A stretch of 64,000 bases of DNA from Edaphochlamys debaryana (GCA_016858145.1 JAEHOE010000023.1:682001-746000), one strand, 5' to 3'. Numbered from the stretch's first letter, positions 11,418-23,572 are shown. Made by a program: numbers and translations. The notes: a model not told the origin generated them from the sequence alone.

Positions 11418-13845
11418 ATGGCAGCGGACCCAGGCGCTTCCGTGGCCGCGTACCACCTTTTCCTCACGCGCATCCCCGCCCGGCTGCCCAAGGAGGAGGT
11501 CGAGGCGGCGTTGGCCACTGAGCTCGCCTCCTGCAATGTACGCGCCCAGGTCATCAGCGTTGTGCCCCAATCCGCCTGGAAGAACAAGGGGTAAGCATAG
11601 GGCAACATGGTCTTTCAACATGCATGCTCGCGGGCGCTACGTTACTGGTGCTGGCGGAAGTCGCCGAGCGGTCTCTGCGCGTCGATGAGTTGCGTCCCAC
11701 TTTACTGTTGCGCAGGTATGGGTTTATCACCCTGGCTGACGACCCTGTGGTTGCAAAGGTGAACGAGATAGCAGCGCAGCTGGACAACAAGTTGTTGGTC
11801 GCCGGAAGGCCGCTCAGCGTTCGCGTGTGCCAGCCCTCGGCGACCGGCTCTCTGCCTCCCGCGCCCAGCCCGGGCGAGTGGGACCAGCCCCCCGAGAAGA
11901 TCGCACGGCTGTGCGCCCAGGTCCTTCACTGCTACTTCTCGCGGCGCCCGGAGCAAACGACCTTTAAAGCGGAAAAGCTGCTCGCGCTGCTCAGCATGAC
12001 AGTCGCGCCGACGCGCGGCCAGGAGCCCAAGCAGGTCGCCCTGTGGGGCCGTGAGCAGCACGGAAACCTGGAGCGGATGCTGCTGGCGATTGGCGAGCAG
12101 CACTTTGGGGGCGGATGGCGGGTGACCGGCACCGTCGCGACTCGCGACGCGGTGCTGCACACCAACAAGGCGCGGCATATGCAGGGCTGGGACGCGCTAC
12201 GCGACCCGCTGCCCATCGCGACGCTGCTGCGCCTGGCCGCGTGCAAGCAGCGCCTGGACGACATCCACACGCCGAGTGCCAGCAGCGGGCTCTCGACGCC
12301 CACGTGCGGCACCGGCGCTGGCTCGCTTCGGCGCTGCAGCGACTGCGGCAGCCTCAGCGCCGTGCACAGCAGCGAGCAGCCCAGCTACAGCGAGTCGGAG
12401 GCCTCGTGGTCGCTGCGCTCGCTGTGCACCGCGGCCGCGGGAACGGGGGGGGGCAGCGCGGGCTCGGACTGCAGCCCCAGCCTAGACGGCATGCCCTCCA
12501 CCGGCTCGGATGACCCCGTGCTCTCCTCCGCAACACCCTCCTCCTGCGCCTCGTACAACTCGTTGGGCTCGTGTGGCGGCTGCGAAGCCGCCGACGACGG
12601 GCAACACCGCGCTCGAGAACCCGAGCCGCCGCCCAAGGATGGCTCAGCAGCGGGCAAGGCAGGGCCAGCGGCAACGCAAGCGCCCAAGCCAGCGCCCCAG
12701 CAGCAGCAGCAGCAGCAGCAGCAGGTGGGGCAGGGCAGGGCCGCGAGCAGCGCGGCGGCGAGCAGCAGCGGCCGGCCGCCGCTGGCGCCTGTGGCGGCCT
12801 CGGCCGCCGCCGCCGCCTCGCCCTCGGGGCAGCCCGCCGCCGCGGCGGCGGGCCGGCAGTGGCGGCGATCGGGGCGGCCGCACCACGGCACGGCCTCGGC
12901 GGGCAGCTCGTATCGGCACATGTCGTCGGCCGTGTGTCCACGCGGGCCCTACCAGCCCCCGTGGGCCATGCAGGCCCCTTCCTACGTGGGACCCGCGCCC
13001 ATGGCCCTCGTAACGCCACCCGCCGCACCGCCGTCGGCGCAGGGTGAGCTAACGCGTGCGGGTGCGGGGATGCGGTCAGACAGGGGGCGGTCAGACGCAT
13101 AACGTATGCTTGCCAGCTATGCAAGCCGTACTTGCTCCTCGCACCGCTCCAGTCGCCCCCCTCCAATCTAGTGGCCTTGCTTGTGATGTGGATATGTAGA
13201 AGGGGCGCGGAAACGTCCCTGCCGTTTGTACTCTTGCTGTCATTCCGTTACTGCTTAGTCACCCCTTACGTCAAAACTGAAACCGTATCCTTTCTCCGCT
13301 CCCCATCCACAGACCTGCTCTATCGCTGCGCCCAGCACCTACAAATGCTGTTCTGGTGGCACCCCAACCAGTGCGCCTTTGCCGTACCGTACGTGCTGGA
13401 GTACTTGTCGGTCGCGCCGCACGTGGTGGCGTGGGGCCGCGACTCGCCGTACTTCAGCCTCGAGGGCTACGCGACGGCGGTGTACGGCAGCTTTGACGAC
13501 CTGCTGCTGCAGATCTCGCGCGCCTTCTACGGCGGCTGCTGGCGCATCGACGGCGGGCGACACCCGACGGAGCCGCGAGTCCTCGTGCTCAATGCTCGGC
13601 CGCCCATGTCCAAGGCGAGCTCTCAGAGGTCGGTGGCCTCTGGCGCCGGCAGCGCCGTCGGCGGCGCCGGCAGCAGCGGGGCCGGGCCAGGGTCAAGGCC
13701 GCGGCATGAGCAGAGCAAGGCGGCGGCGGCGGCGGCAGTGCCGGTCGCCGTGCCCGCAGCTGCTGCGCCCGCCGCCGCCGCGCCTGCTCCGGCGGCGGCA
13801 CCGGCACCGGTGACGGCACCGACGACGGCGACGGCAGGGGCATGA
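11418..13845 (+). CDS. RRM-type RNA-binding protein with a duplicated C-terminal domain
   Basis: Exons 11418..11590, 11716..13043 and 13313..13845 join in phase (Gly-58 and Asp-501 codons are split) and give 677 residues. Residues ~8-95 form an RRM-like domain: a first strand YHLFLTRIP, a helix EEVEAALATEL, and an RNP1-like segment KNKGYGFITL that spans the first intron. Residues ~119-197 and ~502-582 are two diverged copies of one domain. Each runs CAQ-x-L, then Pro-x-Gln, a Leu-rich helix, VAP, a WGR motif, and a terminal FGGGWRVTG or FYGGCWRIDG. A Ser/Gly, poly-Gln (from ~12700) and poly-Ala linker of about 300 residues separates them. The tail is Ala/Pro-rich. The protein probably binds RNA in the nucleus or cytosol; the paired domain is not one I can name. 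Confidence 0.75.
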
Positions 13846-13954
13846 CCTCGCCTCTGGTGCATCCGGACGGGTCTGCGTGCGGAGGAGGGGCGTGAGGCAA
13901 GGGCTCCGGCCGGGCCTTGGCCCCCGGCCGCGTGCAGCCCGGGCGCGGGATGTG

Positions 13955-13959
13955 TGTAA
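13955..13959 (+). promoter_or_regulatory. TGTAA polyadenylation signal
   Basis: TGTAA lies 110 bases after the RNA-binding protein stop codon. It is the usual poly(A) signal of chlorophyte algae. Confidence 0.6.
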
Positions 13960-16678
13960 ACTCGCATCGCGTGCGTTGCGTGCGGCGTGCGGTGCAGTGC
14001 GTGGGGCGTGTGATGTGAGCTTATGGGTTTACGGCGGCGTGTACCGGTAACTTCCCTGGTAAACCCCATTATTTCTCGGGCTTGTGTTGCCGTTGCGTGG
14101 GGCTTTAGTGCGTAGTCAGGAGGTTGTGTGCTGGTAGTTGGGCGGTCGGCATACAAGCGGGGGGGGGGTGCGGTGGCTTAGGGCTTGTTGGGCGGGGCGG
14201 GGCGTGCGTTCGGGGCAAATGACATGTGCGGCGCGCTCTATCTATTGGTATCAGCTGGGGGTAATCCGTGCATCTCACGGCAATCGTTGAACAAAAGAGG
14301 CGGTGGAGTTAGTCCGGGGCGTCGACACCCCACGGATATGAGGGAGAACCCAGGGGCTGGCAAGTGGCAATAGCCGGCGGGAGGCGCCGGAAGGTGCGGC
14401 GTGCCCGGCCATGAGGTTTGGGGGCGGCGGGGGGTCTCTCTTTGTCTGCTCGTCTCTTGACTGGTGCCTCCATTCTTGCCTGTTGTCGCCGCGGGGCGTC
14501 GCATCACCAACATGCTCTCTCACGCGCAAGATCCATTGGTCCCGATAACCCTTTCTTCTGGGTTTGGGCAGAGCGAGGAGCTGTAGCAGTTAGGGGCTCG
14601 GGCTCGGGTTTGGATGGACTAAGCACCTGCCCAAATAATGGGACTGCTGGGTCCCACAATCAGCGCAGGGGTGGCACAACTGTGAGCCGATGTGGGGGAC
14701 AGGCTCAGCGCTGTGTTTCGATGTAAGTGCGCGTCGGTGATGAAGTGGCCAGGAGCAGGCTGAGCGCAGGTTGTGTGTGGGCAATGACGGCACGAATGCC
14801 GTGTGGGCGAGGCACAGCGCAGAACCAGACGTTATATTTAGAGGTTGAAACTGTTATGACAACCAAACGTGTAAGCTGGAGATAGGCATTTGAGACCCGC
14901 TGCCGTGTGCGCTGTCCGCCACCTCAGGCTGAGGCGCATGGCCCTACGCCCTGTCAGCATCCCCCGACCTTGCATGTCTTCTCCTCTTGCCCCTCGACCC
15001 GTTGCGGCAGCGGTACACCGACGCGCTCAGCAGCATCCCCGGTCATCGTTCTGACGCTGCACGGTCCCTGCGAGCGCAGACCCCCTCGACCCGTGTGGGT
15101 ACCCCAACGTAGTGCATCCCGGTCAACGGCATGAGAGGCCGGTAGACAAGAACACGGCATTGCCTTGTGGGCCGGGGGCCAAGAGGGGCTAGGGTTCAAA
15201 GGGCAAGAGTTGCACCGAGCCACCGAGCCAGCGGTCCAGGTCCCTACTCCCAGAGGCCAGGGCCGCCGGGCTGCCGTGGGATGGTCTTACACCGCACGGG
15301 GCTTCGTGACAATAGCCCGGTCTTTCGGCCCAGGGGGGGGGGTAGGTTCGTCCCAGACATACATCACGCCTCGAATGGAAAGCGTTCGGCGAGAGGAGCC
15401 CAAATCCGCTTTCAGATTTCAAAACGGAGGTTTTATTGCAAAGTTCTGAGCCCCCAAAGTTTGGAGTAGGTAGTAGGTCGGGGGGGCTCCGGGGATTTCG
15501 TCAAGGTGCGTCCGTGGGTTTTGTCTGGCGGCCCTACACGCCGTTCCGACCCCCCCGAAGGCCTTCTCCAGCACTGGGTGCCTCTATTACAGCAATATAC
15601 CACGGGTAGCAGCGTAGGGGGGGACCCACGGTCAGTTGGGGCCAGCCATGTCGGCATGCCCTGGCATGCCGCCCTGCAAGCCGCTACCCTTCCGCACAAG
15701 GACCGTCTCCCCCGCACTGCCAATCGCTGCCAACCGATGTGCGAGTATCTGATGTTCCGTTGCCGGAATGTGAGGTGCCAACGGTGGCTGGCGGTTGGGG
15801 TTGGGGTCCAGGACATGGTCAATGTCAACGCAGTAACTTCGCCGCACGCATGTGCAGACCATGCAGAGGGATAGGGAAGACGACAAGCACATCGTAGTCG
15901 TTGAAACGGTACGAAATGGCTGACATTTAGGTCTTGTACGGCAGTGTCGTGTGCCGTACGGCAGGGTAGGTAGTAGGTCCGGGGGGGTCCGGGGGTTTTG
16001 CGGCATGATGTCCGGGGGTTTCGTTCCTACCCCCCCCCTGTTCGGCCTGGGCGCTGGTCTCTCTCTAGGGAGGCGGGCATAGCCCCCGCGCAGTACACAA
16101 GCAACAAGGCCATCTAGCACTACACGGAGCGGTACGCGCAGAAGATGTAGTCGGGGATGCGGCTGAGAACGGCTATGCTAGAGTAACCGGCATGCTGTTG
16201 CTGTTGACGGTGTAGAGCTGCGCCGGGTACGTCTAGCAGGCTGGTCTCTCTCTAGGGAGCTTGATGAGCGCCCCCTTTGCCTCTTTCCGTACTGGTACTT
16301 GCCTTAGCCAGCCTCTGCCCTCTGCCTGGCCCCGCCACACTCCGCCTCGCTACTTGCAGTGGCCGAGCCTGCTCTGTGCCCGTCTATGGCCTGGATAGCC
16401 AGGCGGGGACAAGCCCCAGGGTGGCGACCCCCTAGCAGTGGTTCAACGACCAACAGTTGGCTGTTGCTAGGGTGGTGCTGGTATGGGAGGGCCATACTCA
16501 GTAGGTGGCGCTACACGCTTAACCTGTCTCAGCCTCGGCTCGGAGCTGGTTCCTAATGTTGATATCGCATCCTGTGCCTCTCGCCGTCCGCCCTCCTTGC
16601 CGGCCCTGTGCCTGTCGCCATCCGCTCTCCCGTCCCCTCATCCAAGCGACCTTCCGTACCTTCGCTTCGTTGATGTCT

Positions 16679-16683
16679 TTACA
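16679..16683 (-). promoter_or_regulatory. TGTAA polyadenylation signal (minus strand)
   Basis: TTACA on the plus strand reads TGTAA on the minus strand, about 50 bases beyond the LRR gene stop. Confidence 0.6.
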
Positions 16684-16732
16684 CCCCCGCGCCTCGCCCA
16701 TCAAAGCCCCGGCCCACACGCCTGATGCGAAC

Positions 16733-19700
16733 TCATGCCCGCAGGTCGGGCGGCAACCGCCACCACAGCTTGGCCCGGTGCACGATCTTGACCCTTCCCA
16801 CACCACCACCACCACTGCCATCGTCGCCACCGTCGCCGTCGCCGTCGCCTGAGCCTCGCTGTTCCCGTCCAGGCCCCTCACCCCCCACCTCGCTTATGGT
16901 TCCCTTCACCTCTGCCGGTGATTCCGCCGCCCCCTCCGCTACCACCTGCGCCGCACGTGACCGCACCTCCTCTCCCGCCAGGGCCAGCATCTCGTCACGG
17001 CTGTACCGCATCCGCTGATCGTACGGCGCCAGATCATGACTCACGCCCGCTGCCGTACTCGCTCGGCCCGCAGGCGCGGTGCCAGGCGGCTCCGCTGCTG
17101 GGCCTGGCGGAGGCGGCCCCGCGTACCACGCCTTGCCGTTCACCACGAGGAGCGCAGCAGGGGCTGCCGCCGCCGCCTCCTTGTACCCAGCAGGGCCCGC
17201 CGCCGCCGCCGCCGCCGCCGCCAGCTCTTGCGCCAGGCCCTGGGCGTCCTGCTCCGAGATGAGCCAGCTGGCGGCCAGCTCGAGGCGGCGGAGGCGGCGC
17301 AGGCCGCCGCCGGGGCCGGCCGCCGCCGCCAGGCGGCTGGCGGCGTGTGCTGTGACGCGTGTGTCCTTCGGGGGGAGAAAAGGTGTGATCAGGCGAGGAT
17401 ACCGACAAGGTCAGGGCGGGCCAGCTATTGCAAGGCGCGACGCAAAAGCGCTGACGGCCGGCCCTGCTCCTTGCTCTGCTACCTCGAGCCAGCTACCATA
17501 TTGCAAGGCGGGGCTCGCTTGCGCTGACGGCTTGGTTCTTTGCTCTGCTCTACCCTGCCTTGCTCTGCTGTGCTCTGCCCCCAGCCCCACCTTGAGCAGC
17601 AGGCTGTGCAGTGAGGGCAGCCGCGCCGCCGCCAGCACCCCAGCCGCCGCGTCGCCCGCCTCCGGTCCGCCCAGCTTGAGCATCTCGAGCGACCCCAGCG
17701 ACTGCACCGCACCGGCGCCCGCAACCTCTGCCTCAGCCTCGCCGCCACCGCTGCCTCCGCTGCCGCGCTTGCGCCGGCCGCCGCTGCCGCCGCCGCCGCC
17801 GCCGGCGGCGTGCTGCAGCAGCGCCCGCAGGCCCGCGGCCCCCACACGGCAGCCGAGCAAGTCGAGCCTCCGCAGGTGCGGCCACAACCACCCGCCGCCG
17901 CCGTCGCTGCCGCCGCCGCTGTCACCGCCGCCGTCGCCGTCACTGCTGCCCCCGCGTCGGCCGCTGCTGGCGGCAACAGCGGCCGCCGGCGCCGGGGCTG
18001 GAGCCCAGGGGTCAGCGTCCGCCGCCACCGCGGGCTCTGGCGGTGGCAGGGGCTCGGCAGGCGGCGGTGGAGGCGGCACGAGCGTCAGTTGGGGGTTGTC
18101 GCGGAGGTTGAGGTTGGTTAGGGCGGTTAGCTGCTGCAGCCAGCCAAGCGAATCGTCCGTGACGCCGCTGGCAGCGAGGTTCAGGTCCTGCGGGACAGGG
18201 GCAGCGGTACGGCGGCGGTACGGCACACGTGCGCCCACGCTCAGTCACGTCAGGAAGCGGCGGCACACACCGCAGACGCTCGCATCCCAGGCCCTGGCAC
18301 GGAGGAGGGTACCGGCCTAGCCGTGCCCGGCCACAGCCCCACGCACCTGCAGTCCCGTCAGGCCCGCAGCCACCAGCGCCGCCGCGCCCCGGGGCCCGCC
18401 AGCCGCTGTGCCGCCAGCCGCCAGGCTCCGTAGGCTGGGGGCAAACTGCGGAATGGGCGGTCGGGCGTGGAGGGGACCGGGATCGGGGTGCCGGTTGAGC
18501 ACTAACGAAGCCGTGGAAAGAGAGAGTGGCCCAAAAGGCTGACGGACGTGTATGTTGCCATGAGTTTGAAGCATCGGGGCCAGCCTCTGTCTCCTGGGAT
18601 GCAACTACGAAGCAGAGCAGACAAGGATACACAGCCGCTACCCCCCTACCTGCAGCATCTCCAGGTCCTCGGGGCGTACGGCCGTACGGCTGAGGTCCAG
18701 CCGCGTCAGCAACGGCGCGCCCCCGTATGACCCGGGGCCCAGGCGGGCCCCCTCGAGGGCCGCCAGGGGCGGGGCCCAGGCCGCGCCCCCCGCTCCTGCT
18801 GTGTCTGCTAGGTCCAACTCTTCTAGAGTGGACGCCGCGTGCCTGCAAGATAAAGAAGCAGACGTCAATTGCTGCGTCTAGCGATGGTCATATGACCAGG
18901 GTGGGGATGCATGTATGCGAGAGGGCTTCGGCCGGGCCTAGCGCTGCCAGCAACGGTAAGGTGCATGTGTGGGGTAAACCTCCTAACGCGGTCCAAGCTA
19001 CAGCAAGCGCAAGCATGTCCCACCGTATGACGCCTGACAGGCCCGCATCGCCGCCCGCCGCCGCCGCCTCGCCGCCCACGCCGCAGCCGGACAGCAGTAG
19101 GCGCCGCAGCCGCAGGGCCCCGGGCGCCCCCGCCGGCCACCACACGTCACGCAGGGAGCAGTGGCGCAGGTCGAGCACCTGGGGGGAGGGGGGCCAAAGA
19201 GGTGAAGTTGGGATGCTCTGCGTTGATAACGTATGTGGAGAGCCACCCAATCTCAAGCAATGCCCCCACCCACTATACCCGCCCCTGCACGCCCTGCACA
19301 GCCCGCCCCCGAAACCCGCCTGCAGCCCCGGCTGCGACGGCAGAGTGCCAAGCTCCGTCCACGCCGCCTCCAGCGCCTCCAGCACCGGCGCCGCCGCCAG
19401 CGCCACCAGGAGAGCCTCGACGCCGTCCCGCGCCGCGCCGCCAAGGCCGCCGCCGCCGCCGGCAGGGCCGCCCCACAGGGAAAGGCGGCGCAGGCGGGGC
19501 GCCAGGGAGGGCAGCAGCCGCAGCCAGGCGGCATCGTCGGCGGCCTGGGGGTGGCGGTTGGCAGTTGGTAGTTGGTGGTTGGGGCTTGCGTCAGTCGTGG
19601 GTAAAAGCGGCAGTGTATCGTCAACCCCTGAGCTCCGGGGGAGGATGCCATGAGCCACGCAGGGCTGTGGTTGGTTGCATCACCGCGCCTGTGCCCATCC

Positions 19701-21455
19701 CCCTGCCCATCCCCCTGCCCACCCCCCTGCCCACCCCCCTGCCCACCCCCCTGCCCACACACGTCCAGCTCCCTGGCCTTGCCTTGAGCCCGCCCGCCTC
19801 CAGCCGCGTCAGCCGTGTCAGCCCAGACAGGGCCTCCAGGCCCGCACCCCCCACGCCCGTCTCTGCGTGTGCAAGAAGTACACATCGCTTCAGCCAGGGT
19901 CTCACTACAAACGTAGGGTCAGCACAAACCGGCGGCGCCCGCTTGACAGGACGAGCGCTTGACAGCGGGGCGGGTGGGTCAACGCCAAGAGAGGTCCAAC
20001 AGGGTCCGCCCCGGCCTATGCAGGCCCAAGGCCCACCCAGGCCCGTCCAGGCCCTCACCCGTGATGTCGAGCGCCTCCAGCCCCGTCAGCAGCCCAACCG
20101 CCGCCATCGCGTCATCGCCCAACCGCCCGCAGCCGGCTAGATCCAGATCCACGAGCGCCGCGCCGCACGGCGACAGCGCCGGCGGTTGACGCGGTTGGGG
20201 CGGCGCCGCCGCTCGGGGCTTGCTGGCTCCGGCACGGTCGATGGGGCTCGTGCCCAGGGGAGGGGAGGCTAGGGCGCGGCCCGAGGCCCTGGCACGGCTG
20301 GGGCGCCAGGGCCCGGCGGCATCCGGTGCAGCAGCAGCGTTTGCCGCTTGCGGCGGAGAGGTCCCCAGGGGGACGTCAGCGGCGGCGGCGGCTCCCGTTA
20401 GCGCCTGCGCCTGAGGCTCGGGCAGGGCCTGGGCCTGGGCCTGGGGCTGCAGGAGCAGGCGGTCCAGAGCGGCCCGGTTGAGGCGGGTGCAGCCTCTTAG
20501 GCGGAGCTCGTGCAGGTGCCTGGAAAGAAGGGTCGGGCCGGGACCGGTTGTTGCATATCGTTAGGGTAGGGGCGGGTGTAGAGTTGGAGGTCAAGGTGGA
20601 AGCCGGCCATACGGTTCAAGGTACGCGGAACGATGCCATCAGGACAGCAGGACCCCAGGCCGCTCACCAGAACCCAGACAGCGCCGCCGCCCACTCCGCC
20701 GTCACCGCCGGACCGGACAGCGACACACGGGTGACGCTGTGGCGGAAGAGCTCCAGCGTGGCGGGCCGCACAGCCCCGATGGCGCCCCCGCCGCCCCCGG
20801 CGGCGAGCCCAGGGCTGATGGCCGCGGCATTTGAGCTGCCTCCCGCGCCGCCGCCTCCAGTGGTGCTACTACCAGAACTACTTCCGGTTCCGGATCCGGA
20901 CTGGGGTGTGAGCAGGAGCGCTAGGAGGTCATTTGCCGCGTGGTCGGGTAGGCGCTGGGGGAAGAGGGGCCAGGGGCGGAAGGGTTTGGGCTCGAAGCAG
21001 CAGCGGACCGGCCGGGTCGCAAGGAGCCAACAGTGGAGTAAAGCCAGTAGAGGTGGTGGCTTAGGGAAGGATGTGAAGGGGGTCATGCGTACAAGAGGTA
21101 CACTCGGGCTGGAACTGGGCCCAGACTCTCAAGGCCCAGCCCCACCCAGACCCTCCCCCCAGTCAGTGAGGCTCTCCGGCAGGACCAGCGACCAGCTTCC
21201 ACCCAGCTGTAAACTCAGGTACTGACCTCCAAGCTCCGCCTCTGCACAGTCCAGTGGCGACCTCGGGCAGCGGCCTGGGGTGCGTGGGATCAGGCGCGGG
21301 AAGACGGGTGGATGGATGGGCCAGGGTCTCCTCAGGAAAGCTCAAGCCTCTTCAAGGTGCCTGGTGCCTCTTCATCATCACCCATATTGACCCACTTGTA
21401 CGCAGATGTCGAGCAGGGAGGGAACCGCGCTGTCGGTCGAGCCCGAGCTCGGCAT
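16733..21455 (-). CDS. Leucine-rich-repeat protein, 11 exons
   Basis: Exons on the minus strand, from the 5' end: 21455..21396, 21221..21186 (tentative), 20954..20668, 20519..20059, 19862..19759, 19544..19320, 19178..19024, 18842..18650, 18445..18347, 18187..17591 and 17365..16733. They give about 949 residues, and every junction is in phase. The N-terminus has SLLDICVQ followed by LSLQLGGSWSL and RLPDHAANDLLALLL, then VTRVSLSG. This resembles plant/algal LRR proteins with an F-box-like start. At least nine leucine-rich units follow (LHELRLRGC, LVDLDLAGC, LEALDIT, LRRLSLWGG, LDLRHCSL, LEELDLADTAG, LTRLDLS, LNLAASGVTDDSL, LRRLDLLGC, LRRLELAASWL), broken by Gly/Pro inserts. Exon 6 appears to end at a GC donor. 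A role as substrate adaptor or scaffold is inferred from family habits, not shown. Confidence 0.7.
19692..19757. repeat. Intronic minisatellite, 12-base unit
   Basis: GCCCATCCCCCT / GCCCACCCCCCT is repeated more than five times. The array starts directly at the donor of LRR exon 5, so it lies within the intron. Confidence 0.8.
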
Positions 21456-22198
21456 GCGGTGGGTTGAGACCTGAGTCGCGCACTGGTCGCTCTTCGTTAT
21501 ATCCAGCTTGTGTCGAATGTGGTTGTTCTGGTATGCAAAGCCCTCTCCCTGTGTTTCCTTCGTCAACCTTGCACGAGCGCGATCCCGCGTGAGTTCCCAG
21601 AAGACCTCACTACACACAAGCCTGCTTATATCGGCCGCCCTCATCAAACTGCCCTACCAAATTGGTCGTCAGCTGTGCCCGAATTTGCATCCGCCAACAC
21701 AGCTTCCAATTCAGCCTTGCCGCGAGCCGGCTGGCCTTCACTGAGTGTTACCACGCATCAATTGAGCCAACCAGGACCGTGTCCGGAAGCAGCGCGGCAC
21801 GGAGCTGCCGAGGTGCGGGCGCGCGGGATCCCGGTGCGTCTCGCTGCGAGGGGCGAGGCCCTCAGCGCGAGGGCCCAGTCGCTGGACGCGAACTTGGGGA
21901 CGCCTCGTGGGACTGACTGACCTCCTTGGGGCGGGGTCGTCTTGACGTCTCGTGCCCTTACCCGCCTCCCTCCCCCTCTGTGACCTGCCCTTCAGACCCC
22001 TCGCCGCAGCTCGCAGGCACCACCACACATACCCGTCCGTATCGGCTACGTCACGGTGCCTCCTCAGGGCCAACAACAGTCCAGCCCCTGAGCTCAGCAC
22101 AGCCGCTGGAGGTTCCGCTTGTTCCCGCATAAACCGCAGCCCGCCCACTTGGCCAGAGATTCTCCTGCGCTCAGCGCCAGGGACGGCCGGGGTCTGCC
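21456..22198. other. Shared 5' region between divergent genes
   Basis: 743 bases separate the LRR start (minus) from the coiled-coil protein start (plus), so promoters for both must lie here. No clear TATA box or other motif was seen. Confidence 0.4.
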
Positions 22199-22921
22199 AT
22201 GTCGGCCGCCGTGTCAGTGCTACAGCTGGAGATCGATGAGCTCAAGAACGCGGTCACGCACCTGCTGCGATCCAACGCAGAGCTGAGAGAGGCGCTGGCG
22301 TCCGATGCGGACCCAGAGTTCCGCGTAGGTCTTGCTCGGGGCAGCAGCTCGGGGCACAGCTCCGCAGCGCCTCTCCACTCGGACCGCACATGTAGAGCGG
22401 CGACGAGCCAGTAGCTCCGCTGCGACCCTAGTGACCGCGAGCACCTCGTCACCAAAAGTCCCAACCGTCACCTCAGCGCCCCGCCTCCATCCGCCCTGCC
22501 CTGCCCTCCCTCATCCTCTCCCCCCTCCCTCCTCCTCCCCCAGGACGCCGTCAATGAGAACCTGGTGACCATAGCCCGCAAGCGGGCGCGCGTGGCGGCC
22601 CTCGAGGAGGAGCTGCGGCGGCTGACGGGGCGGGAGGGGCCGGGGGAGGAGGCGGGGCCGGGGGCAGGGGGCCACACGATGGAGCCGGAGGGCGTGCCCC
22701 TGCCCGAGGAGGGGGCGGAGGGCGGGGCAGCAGGTGGGGTGCAAGGGGGCGCGGGGGCTGGCACAGAAGGCGGGGTGCAAGGGGCGGGGGGGCCAGGGGG
22801 GGCAGCGGGTGGCGCGGCAGGGGCGGGGGGTGAAGCGATGGAGGTGGATGGGCGTGGGCAGGCAGGGGCGGAATCCGGGACGGGGGCTGAGGCGGGCGCG
22901 GAGGGCGGCGTGTGGTTGTAG
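22199..22921 (+). CDS. Small coiled-coil protein, Tma17/Adc17-like pattern
   Basis: Exons 22199..22324 and 22544..22921 join in phase 0 (GTAGGT donor, CCCCCAG acceptor) and encode 167 residues. The start is GCCATGTCG. Residues 1-70 are a helical hairpin: heptads LQLEIDELKNAVTHLLRSNA, a short turn DADPEF, then AVNENLVTIARKRARVAALE. The pattern His-Leu-x-Arg-Ser-Asn, followed by an Asp-Ala-Val-x-Glu-Asn helix, matches my memory of Tma17/Adc17, a proteasome base (Rpt6-Rpt3) assembly chaperone. Residues ~75-167 are a disordered Gly/Ala/Glu tail. The gene model is solid; the family assignment is an inference from pattern only. Confidence 0.7.
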
Positions 22922-23106
22922 GGGTTTACAGCAAGGGGCGCGGGTGCTGATGCAGGTACCGGTATGGGGGGCAAGCGGGGGCAAGGGAGCATGGCTGCCT
23001 CAGGCTGCGGCCTCCTGTGCGGCTTTGGGTGCAGGCCATGCCGCCAGCTGCCGCCAGGCTCTCGAGTGTGCCTGCGCCGCGATGCGGTGCTGTGGCGGAG
23101 CGCTTT

Positions 23107-23111
23107 TGTAA
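23107..23111 (+). promoter_or_regulatory. TGTAA polyadenylation signal
   Basis: TGTAA lies ~190 bases after the coiled-coil protein stop codon. Confidence 0.5.
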
Positions 23112-23177
23112 GGCGGAACCTGTTCTCTACCTATGTTCGTCTTGCGCCCCTACTGGTCTTGCCGGCGCACGCCATCG

Positions 23178-23572
23178 GGAGGGCTCCCCCAAGCTGCTCA
23201 GTTACGCCAAGGTCGTTGCACGCCGATGACCACATCAAGAGCCCCAAGTGCGGCCCAAACATTTGGGCGCCCGAGAGTGCGCAACGTGCTCGCTCAACAC
23301 CCCCGTCGCACGGTGCTGTTGCAGGGCCAGCCCCTAGCCCGGCCAGATTCAAACTCACTAGCGAGGAACAGCGCGAGGCTGAGCACGCTCAAGCCGAGGC
23401 CCGCGACGAGCACAATTCCTGCTATCGCTGTGTCGCCGCTATCCAGCCCCGCGCTCCAGGCTCCGAAGGAGCTTGCTGCGGTGCCCCTGGCCAGAAGCAG
23501 CGGCGCCCAGACAATCAGGCCGGGCACCCCGCCTAGCCCCAGCCGGGGTCCGGGGACCTGCACGCGCAGGCG
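23178..23572 (-). pseudogene. Stray duplicate of exon 1 of the four-TM gene
   Basis: This 395-base block is ~99% identical to 27061..27454. On the minus strand it carries an intact copy of exon 1 of the four-TM gene, including TM1 (GVPGLIVWAPLLLARG), TM2 (TAIAGIVLVAGLGLSVLSLA) and the same CTA|GTGAGT donor, plus ~180 bases of intron 1. It has its own ATG at 23575. I find no homologs of exons 2-5 downstream on this strand, so it looks like an orphan fragment. It could serve as a start for a chimeric transcript. Confidence 0.7.

Larger units (their letters stand above)
13846..16732. other. Intergenic, short direct repeats
   Basis: No supported gene in 2.9 kb between convergent genes. Two ~35-base G-rich direct repeats beginning GTAGGTAGTAGGTC lie at 15466 and 15966, exactly 500 bases apart. 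The 19-mer CTGGTCTCTCTCTAGGGAG occurs at 16053 and 16241. Confidence 0.5.
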
